From the NCBI RefSeq assembly GCF_000426845.1, contig NZ_AUGD01000001.1, positions 1,016,001 to 1,080,000 on the forward strand: DNA of 64,000 nucleotides. The letters are read 5' to 3'. A model generated the notes under the pieces. The model did no database searches. It was not told where the DNA came from and saw only the letters and a list, made by a program, of their open reading frames with translations. This document shows positions 1 to 10,333 of this stretch, piece after piece (position 1 is the stretch's first letter; every line of letters starts with the position of its first letter). The translations under genes were made by a program, and so were the position numbers. This DNA comes from Bradyrhizobium sp. in8p8 (GTDB lineage: Bacteria; Pseudomonadota; Alphaproteobacteria; Rhizobiales; Xanthobacteraceae).

Positions 1-2
1 GC

Positions 3-1310
3 ATCTTCATCATCTGCTCGGCCGGCTTCACCATGGCGTCGGTGCTGTGCGGCCTCGCGCAGGACATCAACCAGATGGTGCTGTTCCGCCTGCTGCAGGG
101 CGTGTTCGGCGCGGCGCTGGTGCCGCTGTCGCAATCGGTCATGCTCGACTATTACACGCTCCAGGAACGCGCCAAGGCGATGGCGATCTGGGGCATGGGC
201 GTGATGATGGGTCCGATCATGGGACCGTCGCTGGGAGCCTGGCTCACCGAGACCTATTCCTGGCACTGGGTGTTCTTCGTCAACCTGCCGTTCGGGATCA
301 TCACCGTGCTCGGGCTGATCGTCTTCATGGACGAGACCAGGAAGGATTTCAGCCTCAAATTCGACTGGTTCGGCTTCGCCGCGCTGGCGGTCGCGATCGG
401 CGCGCTCCAACTCGCGCTCGACCGAGGCGAGCAATTGGGCTGGCTTGAATCGAACGAGATCGTGGCGGAGTTCATCGTCTCGGCCGCCGCCTTCTATTTC
501 TTCCTCGCGCACTCCTTCACGACCTCGACCCCGTTCATCCGCTTCGCACTGTTCCGGGATCGCAATTTCGTCACCGGCTGCGTGTTCATGATCGTGATGG
601 GGCTCGTGCTGTTCTCGACCATGGCGCTGGCCTCGCCCTACATGCAAAACGTGATCGGCTACCCCATCATCACCGCCGGCCTGCTGCTGGCGAGCCGGGG
701 GCTCGGCACCTTCTTCGCCATGATGCTGGTCGGCCGCATGATGCGCTATTTCGAGGCACGCACGCTGATCGTCGCCGGGCTGACGCTGACCGCGGGCTCG
801 CTGTTTCAGATGACCGGCTGGACCGACCTGACCCAGGTGCCGGAGATCGTCACCGTCAGCGTCATCCAGGGCTTCGGCTTCGGCCTCGTCTTCGTGCCGC
901 TCTCGACGGTGGCGTTCCTGACCCTGTCGAACGAACTCCGGACCGACGGCACCGCGATGTTGACGCTGATGCGCAACGTCGCAAGCTCGGTCGGCATTTC
1001 CATCGTGATCGCGCAACTGACGCAGGGCACGCGGTGGACCTACGCGATCCTGTCCGAGCACATCAACCCCTTCAACCACGCACTCCAGATGCCCGGCGTC
1101 AGCGGCCTGATCAATCTGTCCACCGACACCGGCCGCGCCATGGCCGACAGGATGGTCAACGTGCAGGCGCAGATCATCGCCTTCTCCCACGATTACCAGT
1201 TGGTGATGATCTTCGTCCTCTGCACCCTGCCGCTCGCCTTGCTGATCGGCTCGACCAAGGCCACCCTGCGCAAGCAGGCGGCGGGACCGGAGCACGCGGT
1301 GATCGAGTAG
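3..1310 (+). CDS. DHA2-family MFS multidrug exporter, 5' end cut by window edge
   Basis: Inner-membrane drug:proton antiporter of the EmrB/QacA (14-helix, DHA2) type. The reading frame is open from base 3, so the true start lies left of the window; 435 residues are visible, against roughly 500-530 for the family. The visible part begins in an early helix and contains an antiporter motif C-like stretch GMGVMMGPIMGPSLGAWL, followed by the WHWVFFVNLPFGI segment typical of EmrB relatives. Long hydrophobic helices continue to the C-terminus (ending in GPEHAVIE). An in-frame ATG at 33 is internal, not a start. EmrB-type genes usually follow an emrA-type membrane fusion gene; that region is outside the window. 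Substrate unknown. Confidence 0.9.
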   Translation: MFIICSAGFTMASVLCGLAQDINQMVLFRLLQGVFGAALVPLSQSVMLDYYTLQERAKAMAIWGMGVMMGPIMGPSLGAWLTETYSWHWVFFVNLPFGIITVLGLIVFMDETRKDFSLKFDWFGFAALAVAIGALQLALDRGEQLGWLESNEIVAEFIVSAAAFYFFLAHSFTTSTPFIRFALFRDRNFVTGCVFMIVMGLVLFSTMALASPYMQNVIGYPIITAGLLLASRGLGTFFAMMLVGRMMRYFEARTLIVAGLTLTAGSLFQMTGWTDLTQVPEIVTVSVIQGFGFGLVFVPLSTVAFLTLSNELRTDGTAMLTLMRNVASSVGISIVIAQLTQGTRWTYAILSEHINPFNHALQMPGVSGLINLSTDTGRAMADRMVNVQAQIIAFSHDYQLVMIFVLCTLPLALLIGSTKATLRKQAAGPEHAVIE

Positions 1311-1475
1311 GCAGGCTTCGCGCGGCCTGGTGTCGCGGACACGGCGCAGCGCGTAGCGATGCGCCGCAGGACCGACACGCATTCTGCTGTTGAGTCCAGG
1401 CCCCGGCTCAGCAGGGCATCACACCGGACGATGCTTGGCATCGCCGGGAGTGCTGCGCAACGTCCGGGCACGATG
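1311..1475. repeat. Intergenic repeat-like region between convergent genes
   Basis: No gene is visible here. The segment contains a short hairpin (GTGTC at 1330-1334 pairing with GACAC at 1338-1342) and GC-rich inverted stretches resembling other spacers in this window. It separates two genes that converge, so it may act as a bidirectional terminator. Membership of a dispersed repeat family is inferred from its style; I have no second identical copy in the window. Confidence 0.35.
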
Positions 1476-1477
1476 GA

Positions 1478-2542
1478 TCAGCCCAGCATCTCCTCGCAGC
1501 CTAGATCGTCCACTGCCGCAAACACCCTCTCCAGATTATTCCACCAGATCCCCGGCGGGATGTTGATGCTCCACTGCCAGACCGGCCGCGTGATCTGCCA
1601 AAGCACCGCCCAGCGATAATCGCGATCGAGCGCGCCGCGCGTATAGCCGGTGATGCCGCTCTCGATCAGCGTGTCATGGTAGAGACTGAGCAGCGGGCGT
1701 TCGAGCGCCTGCCGGCGCTCCGGATACCAATGCATCGCGATCATGTAGGCGAGGTCGTGGGTCGGAACGTTGATGCTCCAGAGATCGAAGTCGAAGATCC
1801 GCACGGTGTCGGCAACACCTGCGCGTGGCAGCAGGAAGTTCCAGACATGGGCATCGCCATGGGTGATGCTGAGATGACGGCGTGAGTGGTAGCGCTGGGA
1901 CAGCCCGTCCGATCGATCGATGAGACGTCGGTAGAGGATGCGGCGTTCTTCGCTGAGGCGATCGCCGAGCAGGTCGGCGAAACGATCGTAGTGGCCGGCG
2001 AAGGCCTCCATGCGCTCCGCGCTGTCCCCGGCGCTCGCAAACGTGCCGACGGTGTCGCCGAGGTCGGGATGGTCCCACCATGCCGCATGCCAGCGTGCGA
2101 GCGTGGTGACGATCGCGACCGCCTGATCGCGCGACGGCGGCAGCGGCCATTGCCCCGCGGTCGCATGGCTGTCGGTGAGATCTTCGAGCAGGAGATGCCA
2201 GGCGAGGTTCTGCTCGTCGAAATGTCCGTCGAAGCAGCGCGGCACGAGCCCAGGCGGCATTCTTGGTGCGAGCCGGGTGTAGTAGTCCACTTCGCGCCGG
2301 CCGCCATCTGCGAGCGTCTGCGCGAACGCGGAATTGGGGATTTTCACGATCAGCGAATGCGGGGCGCCGGCGGATTCGCCGACATAGCGCAGGCCGAGAC
2401 GGATGATGTGTGAGACGACGGTGTCGCGTTGATGCAGCACCTTCACCTCGCGCACGGCGCCTGCGTCCAGCACGCCGCCCCTGCGCAGGGCGGCCGTCAG
2501 TTGGGCGGGCTCAACGACCGCCGGCAATTGTGGAGATGTCAT
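1478..2542 (-). CDS. Aminoglycoside/ecdysteroid-kinase-like phosphotransferase
   Basis: Protein of 354 residues with the kinase-like fold of small-molecule phosphotransferases (APH / EcKinase group), which transfer phosphate from ATP to a hydroxyl group. The Brenner-type catalytic loop HGDAHVWNFL is near residue 227 and the metal-binding DFD motif (IFDFDLWS) near residue 250. A lysine in LIVKIPNS near residue 70 would be the ATP lysine. I chose the ATG giving MTSPQLPAVV; the open frame upstream of it is arginine-rich out-of-frame sequence antisense to the chemoreceptor gene. It lies 76 bp downstream of that chemoreceptor gene on the same strand. The substrate cannot be told from sequence. Confidence 0.85.
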   Translation of the reverse strand: MTSPQLPAVVEPAQLTAALRRGGVLDAGAVREVKVLHQRDTVVSHIIRLGLRYVGESAGAPHSLIVKIPNSAFAQTLADGGRREVDYYTRLAPRMPPGLVPRCFDGHFDEQNLAWHLLLEDLTDSHATAGQWPLPPSRDQAVAIVTTLARWHAAWWDHPDLGDTVGTFASAGDSAERMEAFAGHYDRFADLLGDRLSEERRILYRRLIDRSDGLSQRYHSRRHLSITHGDAHVWNFLLPRAGVADTVRIFDFDLWSINVPTHDLAYMIAMHWYPERRQALERPLLSLYHDTLIESGITGYTRGALDRDYRWAVLWQITRPVWQWSINIPPGIWWNNLERVFAAVDDLGCEEMLG

Positions 2543-2618
2543 GAACCATGATGCCCCTGTCCCTCGCCATACTGCACAATCACGCTCCCGGGCACCAGCG
2601 GCCGAGTTGCCGCCGGGC

Positions 2619-4307
2619 TCAGGCCGCCGCGGTCGAGTCGCGCACGGTACTGACGACGACCGACCGCAGCTGTTCGAGATTGGCCGCCATCCCGGCGATC
2701 GCCTGCCTGACCTCCGCGGCGCGCTCGTTGACGGAGGCAGCATCGCGGCTGACATCGCCGATCTTGGCCGAGACCTCTTTGGCAGCGGACGCCGATTCGG
2801 AAATCGACCGCGTGATCTCCCGCGTCGCGGCGTCCTGCTCCTCCATCGCGGCGGCGACCGAGGTCGCGACACCGTCGATCTCGACGATGTGGCCTCCCAT
2901 GGCCTCCACGGCGTCGACTGCGGCCTGCGTCGAGGTCTGGATCTCGGCAATCAGCCGCCCGATCTCCTCGGTGGATTTGGCGGTCTGGTCGGACAGGGAT
3001 TTCACCTCGGCGGCAACCACCGCGAAACCGCGGCCCGCTTCGCCGGCGCGCGCCGCCTCGATCGTGGCGTTGAGCGCGAGGAGGTTGGTCTGGCCTGCGA
3101 TGCCGCCGATCAGGTCGGAAACCTCCGCGATCCTCTTCACCGATCCCGCCAGCGCCTGAATGGTCGAGCGCGCCTGCTCGCGCCCGGCGACCGCCGATTT
3201 GGTGACGGTGCTGGTCCGTGCGACCTGGCTTGCGATCTCGCGGATCGAGGCGCTCAATTCCTCGGCCGCCGCCGAGACGGCTTGCGAGCTGCCGAGGGCC
3301 TGCGTCGAGGCCGCCGCGACCGCCTGCGACTGCGCCGAGAGCGATTTCGCAATCTCGGACAGGCTGGACGCGGCCCGCTCGACGCCTTGCGTCGCCGCGC
3401 CCGCAGTGTCGACCGAGCGGCCGGTCTCGCGCTCCACGGTTTCGGCCATCTGGTGCAGGGCGGCGCGCTTGGCAAGCGCCGCCTCCTGCTCCTGCCGCAA
3501 CTGTTCCTGGCGCAGGCGGGAATTCTCGATAGCCGCCTGCTTGAACACCAGGAGCGCGCCCGCCATCGAGCCGACCTCGTCCTGGCGGCGCGCGAATGGA
3601 ATGTCGGCGGCGAGATCACCGGTCGCAAGCTTCTGCATCGTGTCGGTCATTCGCACGATCGGGCGCACGACACCGAGGGCAACGCCGAGCAGGCCAGCGG
3701 CAATGAAGCCGAGGACGGCTACGGAGACGCCAAGGAGGATATAGAGCATCGAGCTGTCGCGGTCCGCGGCCAGCTTCTCCATGGCGGCATTCCGCTTGTT
3801 GGCGCTCTCGACGATGCTGTCGATCACGGCGCGATGCGCAGTGTAGGCGTCCTTGAGCTGGGCATAGATGCGCTCGGACGCAGCCGCGTCCTTGGCCTTG
3901 AGCGCCGGCAGCAGCTGGTCGGATGCTTTCCAGAATTTCTGCACCTGCTCATCGGACTTCGACACCAGCGTGGTCTTGAGGTCCTCCGTGAGACTGGAGG
4001 AGACCCAGAACGCCTTGCGCTCGTCGTAATCCTTGCGGAGCTGGACTAGGCGCTCGCCATGCGCGGCCAGTTGATCCGGCTCACGCATCGCGAGGGTGGC
4101 CTCGAGGTAAGCCTCGATGATGTATTCCGGCGGCGGCAGGATGTCGGCGATGAGGTCGTTGCCGAGCTTGATGTCGGAATAGAGCGGGCCGCCGACCTTG
4201 AGTTCTTTCAAGGTGTAAAGGCTGGTGGAGACCACGGCCGCGAAACCGAGGGCCAGAACGATGCCGAATGCAATGATCGCAGAGGACAACGAGAGACGAA
4301 ACTTCAT
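2619..4307 (-). CDS. Methyl-accepting chemotaxis protein, membrane type
   Basis: Chemoreceptor of 562 residues that should relay a periplasmic signal to CheA/CheW. It has a first membrane helix at about residues 8-30, a roughly 155-residue mostly helical periplasmic domain with the motif [17 protein letters not shown], and a second helix near 190-212. A HAMP domain and a long coiled-coil signalling domain follow. The hairpin tip [20 protein letters not shown] lies near residues 398-417. No CheR-tethering pentapeptide is seen at the C-terminus (ends STAAA). It lies 243 bp downstream of pcaG on the same strand, so a link to aromatic acid sensing is possible but is only inferred from position. 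Confidence 0.93.
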   Translation of the reverse strand: MKFRLSLSSAIIAFGIVLALGFAAVVSTSLYTLKELKVGGPLYSDIKLGNDLIADILPPPEYIIEAYLEATLAMREPDQLAAHGERLVQLRKDYDERKAFWVSSSLTEDLKTTLVSKSDEQVQKFWKASDQLLPALKAKDAAASERIYAQLKDAYTAHRAVIDSIVESANKRNAAMEKLAADRDSSMLYILLGVSVAVLGFIAAGLLGVALGVVRPIVRMTDTMQKLATGDLAADIPFARRQDEVGSMAGALLVFKQAAIENSRLRQEQLRQEQEAALAKRAALHQMAETVERETGRSVDTAGAATQGVERAASSLSEIAKSLSAQSQAVAAASTQALGSSQAVSAAAEELSASIREIASQVARTSTVTKSAVAGREQARSTIQALAGSVKRIAEVSDLIGGIAGQTNLLALNATIEAARAGEAGRGFAVVAAEVKSLSDQTAKSTEEIGRLIAEIQTSTQAAVDAVEAMGGHIVEIDGVATSVAAAMEEQDAATREITRSISESASAAKEVSAKIGDVSRDAASVNERAAEVRQAIAGMAANLEQLRSVVVSTVRDSTAAA

Positions 4308-4550
4308 GAAATATTCCAGGGCTCGCGCCGAAACCGCGAGGAGCCTAGATCAACATCGTAAATACGGGATTGCCCTTTCGAAAGGACGTCGACGAAAAGC
4401 TCCGCAAAACTACGGGCAGCAAAGCACTGAACGATCGCTGTTTGGTCAGCAAGGCTGACACACAGGCGAGAGCACAGATGGGATGCCTGCCACGCGCACT
4501 GCGCTGGAAGCGCGCGTGCCCGCCGACTCGCGTCAGCGGCACGCGACGAG

Positions 4551-5153
4551 TTACACGTCGAAGAACACCGTCTCGTTCTCGCCCTGAAGGTGCAGGTCGA
4601 GCCGGTAGACCGGCTTGCCGGCTTCGCGTACGGCAGTGAGCGTGGCCCGGCGGTCAGTCGGCACCAGCGCCAGCACGGGATCGGCAGCGTTGCCGGCCTC
4701 GTCGCTGAAATAGATGCGGGTGTAGAGATGCCTGAGCATGCCGCGGCCGAACACCGCAAGCAGAATATGCGGCGCCTGCGGCTTGCCGTCGGGATCCGGC
4801 ACAGCGCCCGGCTTGATGGTCTCGAACGCGTAGTTGCCATCCTTGTCGGTGCCGCAGCGGGCAAAGCCGCGGAAGCTCGCATTCGGCAGCGCACGCTTGT
4901 CCTGGGGATCGGCGAAGCGACCCTGCGCATCCGGCTGCCAGATCTCCAGCATGCAATCCGGCACGGCGACGCCGTCGCCGTCGAACACACGGCCCTCGAT
5001 GCGGATGCGGTCGCCTGAGACGTCCGGGGTCAGCGTTGAATTAGTGAACGCGTCGTTCCACGCGTATTCGCCGTTGGGCGTCAGGCCGTACTTGAAGAAC
5101 GGACCGACCGTCTGCGATGGGGTGATCCCGTCGGGCTTCACAGACTCGTGCAC
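4551..5153 (-). CDS. pcaG: Protocatechuate 3,4-dioxygenase, alpha subunit
   Basis: Structural subunit of the intradiol ring-cleavage enzyme that converts protocatechuate to 3-carboxy-cis,cis-muconate in the beta-ketoadipate pathway; 200 residues, normal for PcaG. It shows the intradiol dioxygenase fold (SQTVGPFFKYGL near the N-terminus, RIEGRVFDGDG, LEIWQPDAQGRFADP, PHILLAVFGRGMLRHLYTRIYF). Where the beta subunit has His-x-His iron ligands, this chain has PHILLAVFG, as expected because alpha subunits do not bind the iron. The start is GTG, placed immediately after the TAA of pcaH with no gap, so translation is probably coupled. No separate promoter is expected. Confidence 0.96.
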   Translation of the reverse strand: MHESVKPDGITPSQTVGPFFKYGLTPNGEYAWNDAFTNSTLTPDVSGDRIRIEGRVFDGDGVAVPDCMLEIWQPDAQGRFADPQDKRALPNASFRGFARCGTDKDGNYAFETIKPGAVPDPDGKPQAPHILLAVFGRGMLRHLYTRIYFSDEAGNAADPVLALVPTDRRATLTAVREAGKPVYRLDLHLQGENETVFFDV

Positions 5154-5855
5154 TTAGTGATTCTCCATGGGGGTGGCGTTCTTGCCGCGCAGCACGACGT
5201 CAAAGCGGTAGCACAGCGCCCATTCGGGCTTGGTGTTCTCGAGATCGAACGAAGAGACCATCCGCGCCCGCGCCTTCTCATCCGGGACCGAATTGAAGAT
5301 CGGGTCGAAGGGGAACAAGGGATCGTTCGGGAAATACATCTGCGTCACGAGCCGCGTGACGAAGGAATAGCCGAACACCGAGAGATGGATGTGTGCGGGC
5401 CGCCAGGCGTTGTGGTGATTGCCCCAGGGATAGGCGCCGGGCTTGATGGTGACGAAGCGGTAGTAGCCGGAAGCATCGCTCACGGTACGGCCCGCCCCGG
5501 TGAAGTTCGGATCGAGCGGCGCCGGATGCTGGTCACGGACATGGACATAGCGGCCGCAGGAATTGGCCTGCCAGATCTCGACCAAGGAGTGCGGCACGCC
5601 GCGGCCATCCTCGTCGCGGACATGGCCATGGACGATGATGCGCTCACCCAGCGGCTCGCCCGCGTGCTGGCGGGTGAGGTCGTTGTCGCCGTCGCGCACG
5701 GTCTCGTGGCCGTAGACCGGGCCGGTCAGCTCCGAGAGCGTGTGGCGCATCGGGATCAGGGGCTTGTTCGGCGCGCGCTTGATCGAGCTCTTGTAATCGG
5801 GCGACAGCGGCAGCGGATGCGCCTTGTTGCTGTCCGTGGGGTAGATGAAGGTCAT
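5154..5855 (-). CDS. pcaH: Protocatechuate 3,4-dioxygenase, beta subunit
   Basis: Iron-containing catalytic subunit of protocatechuate 3,4-dioxygenase, 233 residues. The non-haem Fe(III) ligands are recognisable: tyrosine in CGRYVHVRD, tyrosine in IKPGAYPWG, and the two histidines in RPAHIHLSVFG. I chose the ATG giving MTFIYPTDSN because a strong ribosome site (GGGGAGGAG) sits 6 bp before it; an upstream ATG seven codons earlier lacks one. Gene order is pcaH-pcaG, abutting. pcaF lies upstream on the same strand, separated by a 229-bp spacer with a palindromic repeat and a promoter-like sequence, so pcaHG may have its own promoter. Confidence 0.97.
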   Translation of the reverse strand: MTFIYPTDSNKAHPLPLSPDYKSSIKRAPNKPLIPMRHTLSELTGPVYGHETVRDGDNDLTRQHAGEPLGERIIVHGHVRDEDGRGVPHSLVEIWQANSCGRYVHVRDQHPAPLDPNFTGAGRTVSDASGYYRFVTIKPGAYPWGNHHNAWRPAHIHLSVFGYSFVTRLVTQMYFPNDPLFPFDPIFNSVPDEKARARMVSSFDLENTKPEWALCYRFDVVLRGKNATPMENH

Positions 5856-5908
5856 GGCGAACTCCTCCCCGGCCATTGTAATCCGGCCGGTCAGCGCTTT
5901 CGCCGATC

Positions 5909-5914
5909 ATTATA
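5909..5914 (-). promoter_or_regulatory. Candidate -10 box for pcaHG
   Basis: On the minus strand the sequence reads TATAAT, an exact match to the sigma-70 -10 consensus, 54 bp before the pcaH start in an AT-rich patch (TTAGTTATATCCTATAATGA) that stands out from the GC-rich surroundings. No good -35 hexamer is present at 16-18 bp, which would fit a promoter dependent on an activator such as PcaQ or PcaR. I do not see a clear binding palindrome for either. Confidence 0.4.
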
Positions 5915-5967
5915 GGATATAACTAATTGGGGGAAGCGGGTTTCGAGCGCGTCGGTTCCCTGCTTCC

Positions 5968-6051
5968 GTCATGGCCGGGCTTGTCCGGCCATATCCACGA
6001 TGTTCCCGGGGCGCCGAGAACGTGCATGCCCGGGACAAGCCCGGGCATGAC
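5968..6051. repeat. Palindromic intergenic repeat (GTCATGxCCGGGCTTGTCC type)
   Basis: The segment begins GTCATGGCCGGGCTTGTCCG and ends with the inverted equivalent GGACAAGCCCGGGCATGAC, so the ends are complementary and the interior also holds short inverted arms. This is the classic style of small non-coding repeat found hundreds of times in alphaproteobacterial chromosomes. It lies between pcaF and pcaH. Confidence 0.8.
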
Positions 6052-6084
6052 GTCAGATGGACGGGGCGGACGCTTCGCGCCCGG

Positions 6085-7293
<1,209 letters not shown>

Positions 7294-7508
7294 CGTTGTT
7301 CTCCCTGAATGCCGCGGTTCGGCCAAATTCTTCAATGTCGGCGGAGTTTTAGGAGGGTGCCCGCGGCAGGTCAATTGACTGATGCCCGCATGTTCCGGGG
7401 GACGCGCACACAGGCCGCGCATACCGCGATGCGGACAACGTGGAAAACCTCCCCTTGCCGGCCAAAGCGATAGGAGCAGGTGGCGAAATTTTGTAGGTTG
7501 CGCCGCTC

Positions 7509-10247
7509 ATGACGATACAGCAGCCCATCTCCGCCCAAGAGGCCGAATCCGCGCCCGCGCCGCAGGCCGAAGCAGCCGCGCGCGTCACGCCGATGATGGA
7601 ACAGTACCTGGAGATCAAGGCGGCGCATCAGGGCCTCCTCTTGTTTTACCGGATGGGCGACTTCTACGAGCTGTTCTTCGAGGACGCCGAGATCGCCTCG
7701 AAGACGCTCGGCATCGTATTGACCAAGCGCGGCAAGCATCAGGGCGCCGACATTCCGATGTGCGGCGTGCCGGTCGAGCGCTCCGAGGATTATCTGCACC
7801 GCCTGATCTCGGCCGGTCACCGCGTCGCCGTCTGCGAGCAGACCGAGGATCCGGCCGCGGCGAAAGCGCGCGGCAACAAGAGCGTCGTGCGCCGCGGCGT
7901 GGTGCGGCTGGTCACGCCGGGCACGCTGACCGAGGACACGCTGCTCGACGCGCGCGCCAACAATTATCTGCTGGCGATCGCGCGCGCCCGTTCCTCGGCC
8001 GGCGGCGACCGCTTTGGCCTCGCCTGGATCGACATATCGACCGCCGAATTCATGGTCACCGAATGCTCCAGCGGCGAGCTTGCGGCGACGCTGGCGCGCA
8101 TCAACCCGAACGAGGCGATCGTCACCGACGCGCTCTACAACGACAACGAGCTCGGCCAGACGTTGCGCGAGCTGCCGGCGGTGACGCCGTTGACCCGCGA
8201 CGTCTTCGACGGTGCGACGGCCGAGAAGCGGCTGTGCGACTACTTCGCCGTCGCAACCATGGACGGGCTCTCCCAGCTCACGCGCCTGGAAGCCACCGCC
8301 GCGGCCGCCGCCGTCACCTACGTCGATCGTACCCAGGTCGGCAAGCATCCGCCGCTGTCGCCGCCCGCGCGCGAAGCCTCGGGCGCGACCATGGCGATCG
8401 ACCCGGCCACCCGCGCCAATCTCGAGCTGACGCGGACCCTCGCCGGCGAGCGCCGTGGTTCGCTGCTCGACGCGATCGACTGCACGGTGACCTCGGCCGG
8501 CTCGCGCCTGCTGGCTCAGCGCCTGGCGGCCCCGCTGACGGATGCGCCGGCGATCGCGCGGAGGCTCGACGCGGTCAGGGCCTTCGTGGCCGATTCCGCC
8601 GCGCGCGAGGACATTCGCAGCATCCTGCGCGGCGCACCCGACATTGCGCGCGCGCTGGCCCGGCTCTCGGTCGGCCGCGGCGGACCGCGCGACCTCGCCG
8701 GCATTCGCGACGGCATCATCGCTGCGGACCAGGTCCTGGCCCGGCTCTCCGAACTGGATCGACCGCCGCAGGAGATCGCAGCGGTGATGGCGGCGCTGCA
8801 GAGGCCGTCGCGCGCTCTCGCATCCGAATTCGCCGGCGCACTCGACGAGCAGCTGCCGCTGATCAAGCGCGACGGCGGCTTCGTGCGCCAGGGCTACGAA
8901 CCGGCACTGGATGAGGCGCGCAACCTGCGCGACGCCTCGCGCCTGGTGGTGGCCTCGATGCAGGCGCGCTACGCCGACGACACCGGCGTGAAGGGCCTCA
9001 AGATCCGCCACAACAACGTGCTCGGCTATTTCGTCGAGGTCACCGCCCAGCATGGCGACAAGCTGATGTCGGCGCCGCTGAACGCCACCTTCATCCACCG
9101 CCAGACCCTGGCGGGACAGGTGCGCTTCACCACCTCCGAGCTCGGCGAGATCGAGGCCAAGATCGCCAATGCCGGCGACCGCGCGCTCGGGCTCGAGCTC
9201 GAGATCTTCGAGCGGCTCTGCGCCAGGGCGCTCGCGATCAGCGACGATCTGCGCGCGGCGGCGCAAGGGTTTGCGCTGCTCGACGTCGCGACCTCGCTGG
9301 CCAAGCTGGCAGTCGACGAGAACTATGTGCGGCCCGAGGTCGATGGCTCGCTCAGCTTCGCCATCGAAGCCGGCCGTCATCCGGTGGTGGAGCAGGCCCT
9401 GAAGCGCAACGGCGAGCCGTTCATTGCGAATGCCTGCGATCTGTCGCCTGCGCCAGCGCAGAAGTCCGGTCAGCTCTGGCTGCTGACCGGTCCGAACATG
9501 GCGGGTAAGTCGACCTTCCTGCGCCAGAATGCGCTGATTGCCTTGATGGCTCAGATCGGCAGCTTCGTGCCGGCCACCCGCGCGCGGATCGGCATCGTCG
9601 ATCGCCTGTTCTCGCGCGTCGGCGCCGCCGACGATCTCGCCCGCGGCCGTTCGACCTTCATGGTGGAGATGGTCGAGACCGCGGCCATCCTCAACCAGGC
9701 CGGCGAGCGCTCGCTCGTGATCCTCGACGAGATCGGCCGCGGCACCGCTACCTTCGACGGCCTTTCGATCGCGTGGGCCGCAATCGAGCATCTGCACGAG
9801 AGCAATCGCTGCCGCACATTGTTCGCCACGCATTATCACGAGCTAACCGCGCTGGCGGCCAAGCTGCCGCGGATGTTCAACGCCACCGTGCGCGTCAAGG
9901 AATGGCAGGGGAACGTCGTGTTCCTGCACGAGGTGCTGCCGGGCTCGGCCGACCGCTCCTACGGCATCCAGGTCGCCAAGCTCGCCGGCCTGCCGCCGGC
10001 GGTGATCACGCGCGCCAAATCGGTGCTGTCCAAGCTGGAGGCACAGGATCGCGGCCAGACAGCGCGCGCGCTGATGGACGACCTGCCGCTGTTCGCAGTC
10101 CCCTCGCGCGCCGCCGCGGAGGCCGCGCCGCCGAGCGAAGCCGAGCAGCTCATGGAGGCGGTGAAGGCGCTTCACCCCGACGAGATGTCGCCGCGCGAGG
10201 CGCTCGATGCGCTCTATGCCCTGAAGGCCAAGCTGCCGAAGCCGTAA
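7509..10247 (+). CDS. mutS: DNA mismatch repair protein MutS
   Basis: ATPase of 912 residues that recognises mismatches and small loops and recruits MutL. The mismatch-contacting Phe-x-Glu motif is in MGDFYELFF at about residues 50-58. The connector, lever and clamp domains follow. The ATPase shows Walker [11 protein letters not shown] near residue 660, Walker [11 protein letters not shown], and FATHYHEL. The C-terminal helix-turn-helix part ends [11 protein letters not shown]. Its start ATG is 215 bp from the divergent pcaF start. It is slightly longer than E. coli MutS because of an N-terminal tail of about 28 residues rich in Ala and Gln. Confidence 0.98.
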   Translation: MTIQQPISAQEAESAPAPQAEAAARVTPMMEQYLEIKAAHQGLLLFYRMGDFYELFFEDAEIASKTLGIVLTKRGKHQGADIPMCGVPVERSEDYLHRLISAGHRVAVCEQTEDPAAAKARGNKSVVRRGVVRLVTPGTLTEDTLLDARANNYLLAIARARSSAGGDRFGLAWIDISTAEFMVTECSSGELAATLARINPNEAIVTDALYNDNELGQTLRELPAVTPLTRDVFDGATAEKRLCDYFAVATMDGLSQLTRLEATAAAAAVTYVDRTQVGKHPPLSPPAREASGATMAIDPATRANLELTRTLAGERRGSLLDAIDCTVTSAGSRLLAQRLAAPLTDAPAIARRLDAVRAFVADSAAREDIRSILRGAPDIARALARLSVGRGGPRDLAGIRDGIIAADQVLARLSELDRPPQEIAAVMAALQRPSRALASEFAGALDEQLPLIKRDGGFVRQGYEPALDEARNLRDASRLVVASMQARYADDTGVKGLKIRHNNVLGYFVEVTAQHGDKLMSAPLNATFIHRQTLAGQVRFTTSELGEIEAKIANAGDRALGLELEIFERLCARALAISDDLRAAAQGFALLDVATSLAKLAVDENYVRPEVDGSLSFAIEAGRHPVVEQALKRNGEPFIANACDLSPAPAQKSGQLWLLTGPNMAGKSTFLRQNALIALMAQIGSFVPATRARIGIVDRLFSRVGAADDLARGRSTFMVEMVETAAILNQAGERSLVILDEIGRGTATFDGLSIAWAAIEHLHESNRCRTLFATHYHELTALAAKLPRMFNATVRVKEWQGNVVFLHEVLPGSADRSYGIQVAKLAGLPPAVITRAKSVLSKLEAQDRGQTARALMDDLPLFAVPSRAAAEAAPPSEAEQLMEAVKALHPDEMSPREALDALYALKAKLPKP

Positions 10248-10258
10248 TCGTGCTGAAG

Positions 10259-10319
10259 CCCGGATGAGGGCAACGACATCCGGGAGGTTTGTTCCCGCAT
10301 GTCGCTTCGCTCATGCGGG
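10259..10319. terminator. Double hairpin between convergent genes
   Basis: Two perfect 8-bp stems follow one another: CCCGGATG (10259-10266) with CATCCGGG (10277-10284), and CCCGCATG (10294-10301) with CATGCGGG (10312-10319). They sit between the 3' ends of mutS and the PAS chemoreceptor gene. They probably act as a bidirectional terminator and look like a member of a small dispersed palindrome family. Confidence 0.65.
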
Positions 10320-10333
10320 CTACCTATGCAAGG

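Noticed and set aside
7371..9839. 822-codon minus-strand frame opposite mutS
   Set aside because: A high-GC shadow: Arg/Gly/Ala-rich, no domain, and fully covered by the unmistakable mutS frame.
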